Shown one piece after another: positions 48,390-59,499 of a stretch of 64,000 nucleotides of DNA (positions are counted from its first letter, which is position 1; every line of letters begins with the position of its first letter). A model generated the notes under the pieces. The model was not told the origin of the DNA, ran no database searches, and worked only from the letters and a program-made list of their open reading frames with translations. The position numbers and the translations under genes were made by a program. The DNA comes from Adiantum capillus-veneris. Taxonomy: Eukaryota > Streptophyta > Polypodiopsida > Polypodiales > Pteridaceae. The stretch is from NCBI GenBank assembly GCA_014529385.2, contig CM043950.1:77262435-77326434 (forward strand), written 5' to 3'.

Positions 48390-48800
48390 ATCAATAAAAA
48401 TGAATAAATCATCATGGTATCAACGAAAAGCATCATGATATCACCGAGAATAATCATTGTATCAAACGAAACAACATCATGGCATCACCGAGAATAACCA
48501 TGGTATCAACGAAACAACATCATGGTATCACCGAGAATAATCATGGTATCAACAAAACAACATCATGGTATCACCAAGAATAACCATGGTATCAACGAAA
48601 CATCATCATGGTATCAACAAAAATCACCATGTAATTAATGAAATATCATCATGGAATCGTCGAGAATAACCATGGTATCAACGAAACATCATCATGGTAT
48701 CACCGAGAATAACCATGGTATCAATGAAATATCATCATGGTATCAACGAAAATCACCATCACCAAAGTACTAACAAAACATCATCATGGTACCATCAAAA
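48390..48800. repeat. 43-bp minisatellite, about nine units
   Basis: The unit is CATCATGGTATCACCGAGAA plus TAACCATGGTATCAACGAAACAA, itself two related halves each containing CATGGTATCA. Unit lengths vary slightly. Confidence 0.88.
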
Positions 48801-49079
48801 TCACTATGGTATTCACGAGAAATTATCAATAAAACGACGTAAACTATATCTCTAAAATAATAATTATACGAAAATCAATGAACGAGTATATCATATAACA
48901 AAAGATCATGTACCAACAGTAGCTCGATAGAATTTGGACGATCATCAATGGCTCGACTGAATCGGAACGATATGTAACTGGATTCTGCAGCAAAGTTACG
49001 TCAGTAACAAATATATGATTGATGAAGAAAAAATATAATTGAGAAGTTTTCAATTATGAGAAAAATCAAAAGCAAAAAG

Positions 49080-50130
49080 TAAAATTTTACTTTTCAAACA
49101 TATTCGTAGTCCAAGACGATAACCCAAAATCGGTGCAGAATTTAGAGAAACTTTCTTCTGCAAAGTTATAGACCACATCGATTACAATGGCTTAAGCAAA
49201 TAGTTTCTCATCGATTCCGATGCCTACAACGGCTAGTTTCTACAAAATCGTTTTCAATCAGGAGAAAACTAAAAAACAAAAAGCAAAGTTACTTTTAAGG
49301 CATGTACGCAGTCTGCGAACGATAACTCAAAATCGGTGAAGAATTTGAAAAAAAACTTCCTTCTACAAAGTTGTGGACCACATCGATTCCAGTCCCTCAC
49401 ACGGGTAGTTTTTGCAAAATCGTTTTCAATTAGCAGAAAAATCAAAAACATAAAACAAAACTTGCTTTTCAGACATGTACGCAGTTCGCGAACGATAACT
49501 CAAAATCGATGCAGAATTTAAAAAAACTTCCTTCCGTAGAGTTGTAGACCACATGGATTCCCGTCCGTCTAGCGGATAGTTTTTGCAAAATCATTTTCAA
49601 TTAGCAAAAAAATCAAAAACAAAAAGTGAAAGTTGCTTTTCAGGTATGTACACAGTCCGCGAACAATAACTCAAAATTTGTGCGGAATTTGAAAAAACTT
49701 CCTTCTGCAAAGTTGTATACCACATCGATTCTAGTCCTTTGCATGAGTAGTTTCTGCAAAATCATTTTTAATTAGCAGAGAAATCAAAAACAAAACACGA
49801 AAGTTACTTTTTAGGTATGTTTGTAGTCCGCGAACGATAACTCAAAATTGGTGCAGAATTTGAAAAAACTTCCTTCTGCAAAGTTGTAGACCACATCGAT
49901 TCCGGTCAATTTGGTGGGTAGTTTTTGCAAAATCATTTTCAATTAGCAGAGAAATCAAAAACAAAAAGAGAAAGTTGCTTTTCAGGTATGTACGCAGTCC
50001 GCAAACGATAACTCAAAATTGGTGCAGAATTTGAAAAAACATCCTTCTGCAAAGTTGTAGACCACATCGATTCCGATCCCTCCTCCAAGTAGTTTCTGCA
50101 AAATCGGTTTTGATTAGGAGAAAAATCGAA
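49080..50130. repeat. 171-bp satellite-like array, about six units
   Basis: GTACGCAGTCCGCGAACGATAACTCAAAAT-type starts lie at 49304, 49477, 49648, 49819 and 49990 (spacings 173, 171, 171, 171), with an older unit at about 49102. Each unit also has CTTCCTTCTGCAAAGTTGTAGACC and a TTTTCAATTAGCAGA end. Confidence 0.9.
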
Positions 50131-50297
50131 AACAAGAACATAGTTCTCTGATACCATGTTGAGAGGGAGAGCACAGAAATAGAACCCCAAAGTGTGTAGA
50201 ATGCACACATGAGATGATGTATATATAGAGGGGACCTGGGTGCCATATATAGAGAATCCATATATTGAGTACCTTCACATATAAGCTGAACAATAGT

Positions 50298-50610
50298 GCA
50301 AGGCACCCAAGAATAAAGAAGACTTATTTACTTGTATGAAACTAATTTTTTTGGTCAGGTTTATACATCTATGTATTGCATTGCTAGAAATGTCAAGTAA
50401 ATAAAGCAAGCACCCAAAAGCAACAGGTTTCTTACATCCAGTGGAGATTCCTTATGGTAAATGGGAAATCATAGATTTGTGGATTTTATTGTGGGTTCAA
50501 CAACCACTGTATGAGTTCATGAATCGGTAGGGGTTGTCGTAAATTGGTCAACTAAACTTTGCAACTTTATTCCCACAAAGTCTATAATTAAAAATCTAGA
50601 GTTAGCTAGG
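50298..50610. other. Unassigned DNA
   Basis: Nothing recognised between the non-coding LTR element and the integrase remnant. Confidence 0.4.
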
Positions 50611-50614
50611 GTTT

Positions 50615-51108
50615 TTGCTTACAACGTGTATGGTTAATTTGTATGGATTGCTAGGTAATATTGTGAGTGATTGTGATCCCAAGTTTAATAGTCATTTCTA
50701 GAGGATTGTGTTTTAAAAATTGCGTAAACTACTCAATCTTAGGCCTGCAGATCATCTTGAAACACATGGTTAGATTGAACATGTTAACCAAGTGCTATAG
50801 GATATTATAGAAGTGTTTGTTAGCAACACATTGATGAGCATCCAACCACCATGGATTGTGGCATCATGTAAACCTTGACACAACTAACCACTAACAAGTC
50901 CAAGTATTATGGGACCATTGAAAGGATACTAAAGATCAATTTTATCACTTTTCATACCTTTATCTTTGAGTCCAAGTGGTTTATGACTATGTCTAGATGG
51001 TATGACAATGGAATATACATGGTGTATTCTAATGCGCATCACATACGGAGGTATGTCAACTTAGATTTGCAATGCATTTATGAGAAGATGAGTGATTGCC
51101 AAATATAA
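50615..51108 (+). pseudogene. Ty3/Gypsy integrase core remnant
   Basis: A plus-strand frame with stops reads LYGLLGNIVSDCDPKFNSHF, then LNLRPADHLETHG, then IEHVNQVL. This matches the Ty3 integrase core (LHGLP..IVSDRDP.F.S.FW; S.A.HPQTDGQTERVN..LE), including the second catalytic aspartate in SDCDP. The expected glutamate block TERVN reads IEHVN after a stop. The following 77-residue frame (50875-51108) has no recognised motif. A heavily decayed relic. Confidence 0.65.
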
Positions 51109-51109
51109 A

Positions 51110-53190
51110 TTCATTTGTTTGTACCGTAATACCAATGTGACTCACTTTGAACTTCTATTCTACACATTGTCAGGCATCTTTTGGATGAGTAAAAAATCCA
51201 TAAATGATGCCAAAAAAACTTGATGACCACCCTCATGTATATATATGTACATAGTGCTTCCAGCTTTGAAAGTGTCCGTGTAAAAAACCCTGTACAAAGG
51301 CTTGGTTTTGGTCAAGCTATTGGTTGAGTTCTAGGTTGGTCGACCTTTAAAAAAAAAGTTTTTAATGAGCATTCCTAGCCATGCTTGATAGCTTGCAAAT
51401 CAGACTTCGACATCATGAGTTACACGCACTCAAAGTGGATAGTTTTTCACTTAAAAAGTGGCGGTGGATGCACGTGGGAAGACGGCAAGTGGAACGACTT
51501 GATGGTTTGTTTTAGCAATGATATGTTTAGAAATTTTTGGAGTTTACCGGGGTAATAAGCTCCAAGCCATGCTTTACGGCGCTACATTTAGTGGTCGGGG
51601 TCACTCGCTACGCCTCCGAGAAAATGGGTCAAGTTGGGGGCAAAATAGAGATTTCAGGTTTGGACATGGGGAAGTTGGGGAAGATGGGAGGATGGTGCCA
51701 TGTGGCAATGGAATAACCCCACATGCGGGGAAGCATGTGAAAATTGGAGGGTATCAGGGGGGGAGTGGGTACCCCTAATGGTGTATCAAAGAAGGTCAAT
51801 GGACCTTCTTGGCCTTGCTTGAGAGGGCTCGTGGGCTTTGGGGAAAGGAGGGGGCACCCATTTGATGTTCCCACTTTCTGGATAGGTGCCTAGCCCTTTT
51901 TTTGGTCCCCGGACACTGTCCCGCCCCACTTGCCTTGGCCAAAAAGTGGCCGACAGCCCATTTTTTACCCAAAAAATGCTCAAAATGGACCAATAAAAAG
52001 GTGCCTAAAGGGGGAAATGAATAAGAAGGAAGAGAAAATCCCTTGGGATAAGTACCAAAAAAATCCCCCTTTAATAGCTGTATTTTCCTGCACATCCTTT
52101 TTTGCTTACAGAGACTTGTTTTTTGGAGCTTTTGAGAGACCTTCCATCTTCAAAAGCTTGTAACTTTCCCGTTGGTTATCAAAATTAAGCATATGGATGC
52201 TCTACGGAGATCCTCATGACACAAGCTTTGTCTTCATGGTCTTGGTTTTCTAAAATTTTAGCCATGGTTTGAGTGAGATCTGTTTCTCGCCCATTTTCAC
52301 AAGTGTTCGACTTTGGTGTTTTCTACCGTCATACAGGGTTTCTTTCCAATGGTGAGACTCGTGCAAAGCTATAGAGGTTCTTGTTTTCCTTGTCCTTTGC
52401 ACGCTAACATATGTCCTAACAATCCACCAACCAAAAATTTGGTTTGTATTTCTAGTAACACCTCGAGGAAGAGCCATTTTTTCCTCTAATGAACTGGAGA
52501 CCATCTTCGACTCTATCCCACCTTCTACTTCTGATAAGGAGGATACTGCGGAGAGAGATGAATGAATCAAGTTGCATTGCCAATCTTAGGGAGGAGGATG
52601 ATTATCATGATAATGCTGATGAGGTGACAGATCACGAATCGAAATATGATGAAGCCAACACATCTGCAAATGATGATTCAACTTCTCATTTTGCTAGTTT
52701 AGGAGCGATGGCTTTAGATCTAGATGATGCCACTTGAAGAGATGTTTTGGAAGATGAATCATAATGTTTTTTAATTATTTGTTTCTAGAGAAAATTTTGT
52801 TGTGTTGCCTCTCTCTCTCTCTCATTCATTTTATGAAGCATGCTACTTTATGTTAATCAAATGTGTGTGATGAATTAATGATTGAAAATCTAAATTTTTT
52901 TGTCCAAATTTTATGACAAAATATCAAATGCTCTATAAATTTTTTTTTGGTAAAATCAAAAGAAGTACTCAAGTTTGAACATTTTTTATCCAAACCATGA
53001 AGCATGATAATTTATGTTAGCTATATGTATGTGGATAATCTAATGATCAAAATTTTACCATTTTATTTGTTCACTTTTCATGAAAATTATCATGCTCTTT
53101 TTTTATAAAATAGAAAGAAGTACATATATTTGATTTTCCTTTGTAAATGGTAACATGTGCAGTAACAAGCATGGTAATAAACAGTATCAT
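51110..53190. other. Unassigned DNA, locally GC-rich, with a small acidic frame
   Basis: 51490-52130 is G/C-richer than its surroundings, with several overlapping frames on both strands. None shows a domain. 52489-52737 is an 82-codon frame with an acidic C-terminal half (REEDDYHDNADEVTDHESKYDE) that ends ASLGAMALDLDDAT. It could be the C-terminus of an unidentified element protein. Confidence 0.4.
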
Positions 53191-53199
53191 GCAATGGTA

Positions 53200-54440
53200 A
53201 CATGTGCGATAATAAATGCAATGTCATGATGTGGCACATGCACAATGTGAAATAAAAACATTCATCTCACATAAAAGCAATCATGTGCATATTGTGATAA
53301 ATGTTAAAGCGGCTACTGCGGTCCTGTCATGTACATACCTATTTGGGGGGTCGTGGCCCTGGATATGGCAACGTTGCAAGTATTCATACTTGATAACATG
53401 CCTCATTGTTTTTTGATGTAAATATTCCAAGCGTTTTATATTGGCACACTCATCTCGCGTAAAAGGATTGATATGTGTAAAAACTGTCAAAAATAAGAGA
53501 TAACAGACACCGTCGTAAAATTGCATCAAAAGTGACCTAAAATGGAAATATAAATTGATGCATATTCATGTTTTTAATAAATATGCAAGTGGTCCCATAA
53601 ATTTAGTTAATTTTTTGACTTTTTCACATAAAAATGGTTTTTTTTTGGGTAAAAAATGAGCTAAAACAATGACCTTTTTTTGGTCCAAGCTGTCAAAATG
53701 GCCCAATCATTGACACATCAACTGATATTTCCATGAGGAAGGGAGATAAGGATTTTTTTAAGTTTAAAAAGCTGAAACTTTTCCCTTATGATGCAGTTCC
53801 CTTTATGGTTGCTCATTCAGTCTATGTCTAGTGCAGTCTTGCCTCTTTGCAATCTTATATCTAAACTTGTGAGGGAGTGAATTAGGGTTTCCCTTTATCA
53901 AATGATCCATGGGATTCAATGCATAAGCTCTTAAATTTCTGCAAAATCATAAAATGGCCATCGTGAAGGTGGAAGCTTTTAATTTCCTTTCAAGTGTTTG
54001 AAGTTACGCATATGTAATGGGGGGCAAGGCTAACCTGATTCCATGAAAGAGTTTTGGGTTTTGAATGGGTTTTGTGCTTGTATGAGAGTTGATATTTTAC
54101 AAGCGCAAATTTATTATTTTTAATTTCTATTTCTAAGTAGAACTAGATGTGAAATGGTTATCCTTTCATCACGAGCTTGCTTCCTCTCTCCTATTGTGCT
54201 TGCTTTCAACCACAATAGGAGAGAGGGTTTGTGAATATTTTTTCACGAATGATCTTAAAATTTAAACAGTCTTTATAAATAGGGTTGGTGATTTTCCATA
54301 AACACTTTTTTGCAAAATATTTGTGATTCTCTTCACAAACTCTCACAGCCAAAGGCTTCACATCTTCCCAACTAAACCACACAACTTCTTGACATTCTTG
54401 GTGAGCCTAACGAAAGTTAGTGGGTGGGCATTTGTGAATT
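53200..54440 (+). mobile_element. Uninterrupted paralogue of the repeat split by the Copia element
   Basis: In inverted orientation this matches 45015-46000 plus 37850-38198 in one continuous piece. The site corresponding to the Copia insertion (about 54045-54055) reads straight through from GATTCCATGAA to GTTTTGGGTTTTGAATGGG. A gag remnant follows at 54560, so this is probably the LTR/leader of that Ty3 element. Confidence 0.65.
54183..54226. repeat. Perfect 16-bp inverted repeat with 12-nt loop
   Basis: CCTCTCTCCTATTGTG (54183-54198) pairs with CACAATAGGAGAGAGG (54211-54226). Confidence 0.93.
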
Positions 54441-54559
54441 GATCTTCACACATTCTTATCCTTGGATGAAAATCTAGAGACATAGAAGATGCTTTTTGGT
54501 CGTGTAGTCATCATCCAGATGTTTCAAGCATTTTCCATCTATATGCAACAACAAAAAGT

Positions 54560-55520
54560 AGTGAAAAAAAGCCAAATTTCAACCACCAAAGCACTACAAT
54601 CCATTGTGAAGAAATTTTGATGAGTTTGATGGAAAGGAAATCACAAAGTATCTACACAATCATACAAGGAAAATGGCTTTGAATTGAGTGTCTTAGGGAG
54701 ACATGGTCTGTTGAGTTAGTTTGTGTCCCAGAGATCAGAGGCCGTATTAGGGAAATCCAAAATGCTCATGGAAGAAACTGGTGGAATTCAAGATTTCTCT
54801 AAAAGAATAATTTATGAAGTAATCTGAGAGGGTGATCAAAAGAACTTTCTTAGACTGGGTTGTAAAGCTTAAAGAAGTAAATCCTAAAGAAGGTATTTAT
54901 GCTACAAATATTCTCAAAGAGTTTGAGCAATGTTATGCTCAACTATCACAAACTGAATAAGCTTCCTTGAATAGGGACAAGGTAAAACTCTTCCTTCATG
55001 CAATGGGAAAATAGATCAAAGAAAAATATAGCTTCTATTGGAAGACAAGGATATAGAGCAAGGTTTGAAGACAGGGTGCATTGATGTACAAGATGCAGTC
55101 TCCCTAATTTTTGATGCTTTTGAAAGTCGGTCAAATACTGCTATTGTAGCTTTTAAGGATGATGGATCTATGCCTAGAGAACTTGTGAAGGGAATACATG
55201 AGCTAAAATTAAAGCTAGCAAGTCTTGAAGGAAAATGGAAAACATCTTGATAGTCATTAGCTCAAAGACCTCAAAACATAGAGGGTTTTTTCGCTAGGTG
55301 CATATTGTCTGATAGCCCAAACAATCCAAGAAGGTACTGCAAAAGCTTCAAAGATGCCTTTGGTCAAAGATACTATCTTCTTCAAAGAGGGAAAGATACA
55401 TCCCAGTGAAATAGGAGAGTCCTTGGTAGCCAACCTTGGCCAAGGAGGGATGAAAAAGCTAGTTGAGGACATGGCAACCAGTCATACCATCTCAGTGGTT
55501 AAGGCAATAGAATTTGTCTA
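54560..55520 (+). pseudogene. Ty3/Gypsy gag remnant with zinc-knuckle block
   Basis: Broken plus-strand frames follow one Ty3 gag lineage: FDEFDGKEITKYLHNHTRKM, then RTFLDWVVKLKEVNPKEG, then LKEFEQCYAQLSQTE, KVKLFLHAMGK, then a knuckle-like CILSDSPNNPRRYCKSFKDA and FFKEGKIHPSEIGESLVANLGQGGMKKLVEDM. The knuckle is degenerate (second Cys replaced by Ser). Stops interrupt nearly every block and no pol follows. The fragment at 37480-37700 is a second relic of the same gene. Confidence 0.65.
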
Positions 55521-55837
55521 GAAGACTGTTAAGGTCATGCTCTAAGGACAAAAATTTACTAAATATGTGAATGAGAATGGTGAAGATATCTTGAAATTTA
55601 TGATGGAGTTAGCTACAAAGGGAGAGCTAGTAAAATAAATCTTGCACAAAGTTGGAAATTGTACCCATCTTGATAATGGGTGGAATGAACCTATAGATAC
55701 CTTGAAAGTGCATGCATCTATTAACACCATTTTATATGAAATGGGAAAATCCCACATTTTTGGGACTAATTTCAACGCCTATGGATTCCTATTTCCCATT
55801 AAATTTAGAAAATTTTCATTTAATTTGGGAATGTGAC

Positions 55838-56103
55838 AAAGAGATAGATTCTCAAGAAAATGGTGGTGTTGAGAAACACATTTTAAAATTTTTATTTTTA
55901 TGTGGGTGTTTCAAAACACTTCATAAAAGAGATAGATTCTCAAGAAAATGGTAGTGTTGAGAAACACCTTTTAAAATTTTTATTTTTATGTGGGTGTTTC
56001 AAAACACTTCATAAAAGAGATAGATTCCCAAGAAAATGGTGGTGTTGAGAAACACCTTTTAGAATTTTTATTTTTATGTGGGTGTTTAAAAATACTTCAT
56101 AAA
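55838..56103. repeat. 88-bp tandem repeat, three units, with inverted arms
   Basis: GAGATAGATT starts at 55841, 55929 and 56017 (period 88). Within each unit TTGAGAAACACC and GGGTGTTTCAA form an inverted pair. The array ends 50 bp from the 3' end of the DUF7869-like gene. Confidence 0.9.
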
Positions 56104-56150
56104 ATCATACATAAGCTGGGGAAATAAAACAATGAGAAAGATATGAAATG

Positions 56151-59100
56151 CTATTCAATTTCTCCTATTAAGCTATCCTGTGCCTTCTCCATGACATTCG
56201 ATGAGATCTTGATTGTTTCCACAATTCTTCCACCCCTTGGAGTCCATGACCATACAATTGTATCAACACACTCCCAGCGCTTTGGGTCAGCAAGATTGTA
56301 GCACCAACTCTTTTTCCAACAATCCTCATATTGTTCTTGGATTGTGGGATCTCGTTTTTGATGTTTTGGTACCCAATACTGAATCAGAACTTTCTTGTAG
56401 TTAGGAGATGATTTGTCTACATCAACGTTTGACTCTGCCACTCCTAGCCATATCGGATATTCAGGATCTGCGGGTCTCACAAGAACAAGATCCCCTTTTC
56501 TTACAACAATTTGAGGCCTAAAGGCCTCTTGTGGCCTTGCACTTTGAGGACCAACATAATGATCATTCAATTATTCATATCCTTGAAACTCATCTCTGTA
56601 TTCCTCTATCTCTTGCATTCTATGACTCCCTACAGTCTTTGGCCAAAATGTTGTATATTCACCAATGTGTTTATTGGTTGGTTGTTCAAGCTCATTGATT
56701 ATGTTTTGCCAATAAGTGATAATAGGCTCCATGTATTTTGTGGAGTCATGGTCCTTTCCCTTTAATAGATAACATATTTTCCAAAATTCAAGATATGACT
56801 TAATCCCTTGAATAACAAGCGGACTATCTCTCACATAGTCTGCTATAGGTACCACATCTGGACAACTTGTTGGTAATTTTGGTTTTCCCTTGTCATATTT
56901 TTTCCACGACTCAATTCCCGACTCCTTTGGCATCCAATCGAGTGATTTGGGATGAATTTTGTACTGCATTACTGGGAATTCACCTTGCATATAGAAACGA
57001 AATTGAAGTGGCTTAGAGTGTCCGACTAGAGCATCTTGTCTGTCACACATGCACCCTTGCACAAAGGATTTAAAGTCGGGAACTTGTGTCATCAAAAATG
57101 GTGCTGTAGCTGAGCTTTCACATTTTTGAAAATGTTCCATCAGATGTGGAAAAGTGAATGTCATTCCTGTTCGCAATCTTTCTGAGAACATACTAAACAT
57201 TGCATCTATGTCCTCATGTGTATGACCCACCATTAAGAATCCCAAATGCACGGTTTTGAAAACTCCTTTTGCTACTAACAAGGATAAGTATGCAAACAAA
57301 TATCGATTTTTATTCTCTCCTGCACAATTATCTAGCTGTAGAAAAAGATTCTCAGGCAATTTTTTAAATACAGGAGTGGATATGGTATCCACAACACATT
57401 GAGAGGAAGTTGATTGTATGTGTACAATCTCTTCATTACATCCCTGGATGGCCAACGGTGGTGTCATTGTTGATGCATTCCTCTCACGCTCTTGCTTCAT
57501 TTTGTTTTGGAGGTCTAGAGCTCTCCTTGAGTTCAATGCATTGAATAACGTTACATTGCTGCGTGGCATACGGTCATGGCATAAATCTCCTTGTCCATGG
57601 TTTTCTGTTCTTTCCAGATTCTATAAGCATAATGCAAGGGAACCAATTGTAGCATTGGGATCTGAAGGCCATAGACCATTAAGTGAGAAGTGACCATACA
57701 TTCCATGACCATGTCCATGTGTTATCATACCTGTTAATTATACTTGCAATTGATATGCATTCGAATAATATTTTGAGTTCACACACAACCTAGGTATTGC
57801 TATCTTTTTTTGATCCATTTTATCATGTATAATGCATAAATACTTATCCTTTTGCAACTGGGAGAACTTACACCAGGTGTAGTACACATTCCTACAACTT
57901 TGTTGTTGCAACATGTGAATTCGACGTTCATCCTTCAAATGTGCAATCATCTCGTCATCCTTTGTTGACTCTAGTTGAGACTTTATCCGAGTACACACAA
58001 CACATTTGGAGAACTCACTTGTTTTTGACAATGTCACATTAGCAAACTCTGTATTCCAAATCCTATTGAATTTCGTGCTAGACATTGGCTTGAGACTCAT
58101 ATTGTCAAGTGTTTTATTGACATCATGTAAAATGTCTACTTGCTTGTACGTGTTTGGTATTGCAAGCAAAGTTTCCCTAGTACCATCTTCCATGGTTCTA
58201 CTCTTATGTGGCATTCTGTCCGAGTTTTCATCAACAAAAGAGCGCATCAATGCCCTTCCCATTTTTGTATGGTCTCTTCCTTTTCTCATGACACCATCAT
58301 TACCATGCACTGAGCGTCTAACCCCATTCTGAAAATGTTCACGGTAATGATAAAATGAAGTTTTTGGAATGCCATGAATTTTGTACCAAGCTCTACTGCA
58401 AACCTCACTGCCATTGAAAGAAAACACATAGCATGTCTTTGTAGTTGTTTTGTTCTCACGCCATGCAGTCAACATTGTATCATACACATAGTTTGTTCTA
58501 TTTTGCAAACTCTGTCCCCAAAATTCATTGCGCATAGCCATAACCTTATCTCGATTGGCATATTGACAACACCTTTTGGAACAACAATCTATGGTTGAAA
58601 CAAGCTGGAGAGATGCTAGAGATGCTTGCTTGGATCTCTTAGAAGCTTTCAATGACATTTTTGGCTTCCTATTTACAAAGCAATATTTTCGCTTTCTTAA
58701 AATAGGCTCTACCAAATAAGCTGATTCAATGCATATGTCTTTGTAACGCATGCATAGCATGTAGATCCTCATAGCATAACAATTCTTTTGCATCCATAGT
58801 TGTCACTCTCTTGATAGGCCAACAAACTAGATTAATGCTGCATACACTAGCTTCTGCAAAAATAGTAGCCTCATCTGCATAGGATGTCAATACCAATGTT
58901 ATCTTCACCTAGATCACCAAAGTTTACAGAGTCAAATAGACACACGTACATGACAACCCGTTCGGCTACTACATGTGTTTTGCTTTCATCCCAAAGTTGA
59001 ACCCTCTTATCCTTCCAAACCTCTCTGTAGCTCATTCCATTACATTGTGCATCCAATGCTCTTTCTGCTTTGTTAGCCTCATGCCTAGAAGCCCCTTTGT

Positions 59101-59479
59101 ACTGCATCTCATTTATATGCTGCAACAACCCACTACTCCATTTCACAATACTATGAAAAGCATCTCCCACTGTCAATGCATCCATTGTTGGAAAAGGGAT
59201 GAGTGCTTTCTTTTAAAAACACAAATCAACTGACACCGATACATTGCCTTCCCCAATAAGCATTCCAGAACAATATGCACTCGGATTTATTTCAAATACA
59301 GTCCCAATGGCAACCTTTTGTGTCACTACAAACATGCACACTCTATCACCATGATTGAAATTAGCCATACGTGCAAGAAGATTGCAAGAATAATTGTTAA
59401 ACAAACCGCTTGCAGAGTATATTGATTTACATAGCATAAAGCATAACAAGTATGTATGTGGGTGTTTCATGAGAAGCAC
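56151..59479 (-). pseudogene. DUF7869-like transposase-type gene, disabled
   Basis: Minus strand. One frame covers 58793-56151 with stops only at 57738-57740 (TAA), about 57629 (TAG) and 56571-56573 (TAA). A second frame covers 59479-58909 with one stop at 59213-59215, and a GT-AG pair (58908/58854) could join it to 58853. Visible blocks: the N-terminal NPSAYCSGMLIGEGNVSVSVDL..TMDALTVGDAF, like the C-terminal domain of several plant transposon proteins; then CVVCTRIKSQLE, HLKDERRIHML, YLCIIHDKMDQKK; then FLQLDNCAGENKNRYLFAYLSLLV and LGFLMVGHTHEDIDAMFSMFSERL; then a basic C-terminal domain with VVRKGDLVLVRP. The D-x-MDQKK, QLDNC and GHTHEDID blocks recur in DUF7869 proteins. I infer an RNase-H-like nuclease fold from the spaced acidic residues. 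Four stops make this copy dead. Confidence 0.7.
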
Positions 59480-59499
59480 CCTGTGGCTTGAAGGTTATA

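Larger units (their letters stand above)
47515..50292 (-). mobile_element. Non-coding LTR retroelement filled with tandem repeats, 2,778 bp
   Basis: Minus-strand element. The 5' LTR (50292-50157) starts TGTTCAGCTTATATG and ends CTCAACA; it is followed by the primer site TGGTATCAGAG (minus strand, 50146-50156). The 3' LTR is at about 47653-47515, preceded by a polypurine-like TGAGCGGGGG. Perfect ATAGT duplications flank the element (47510-47514, 50293-50297). The interior holds no gene. It is occupied by a 41-bp repeat (47778-47884), a 43-bp minisatellite (about 48390-48800) and a 171-bp array (about 49080-50130). It must be mobilised by another element's proteins. The LTR end and primer site resemble those of the Copia element at 38199, but the LTR body differs. 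Confidence 0.87.

Noticed and set aside
49080-50130. Possible centromeric satellite because of the 171-bp period
   Set aside because: Only about six units, inside an LTR element with perfect target duplications. The length match with animal alpha satellite is coincidental.
56151-59479. DUF7869-like gene as an intact host gene with introns at each stop
   Set aside because: The stops at 57738 and 56571 have no intron-sized GT-AG pair around them and the frame continues on both sides, so nonsense mutations are simpler.
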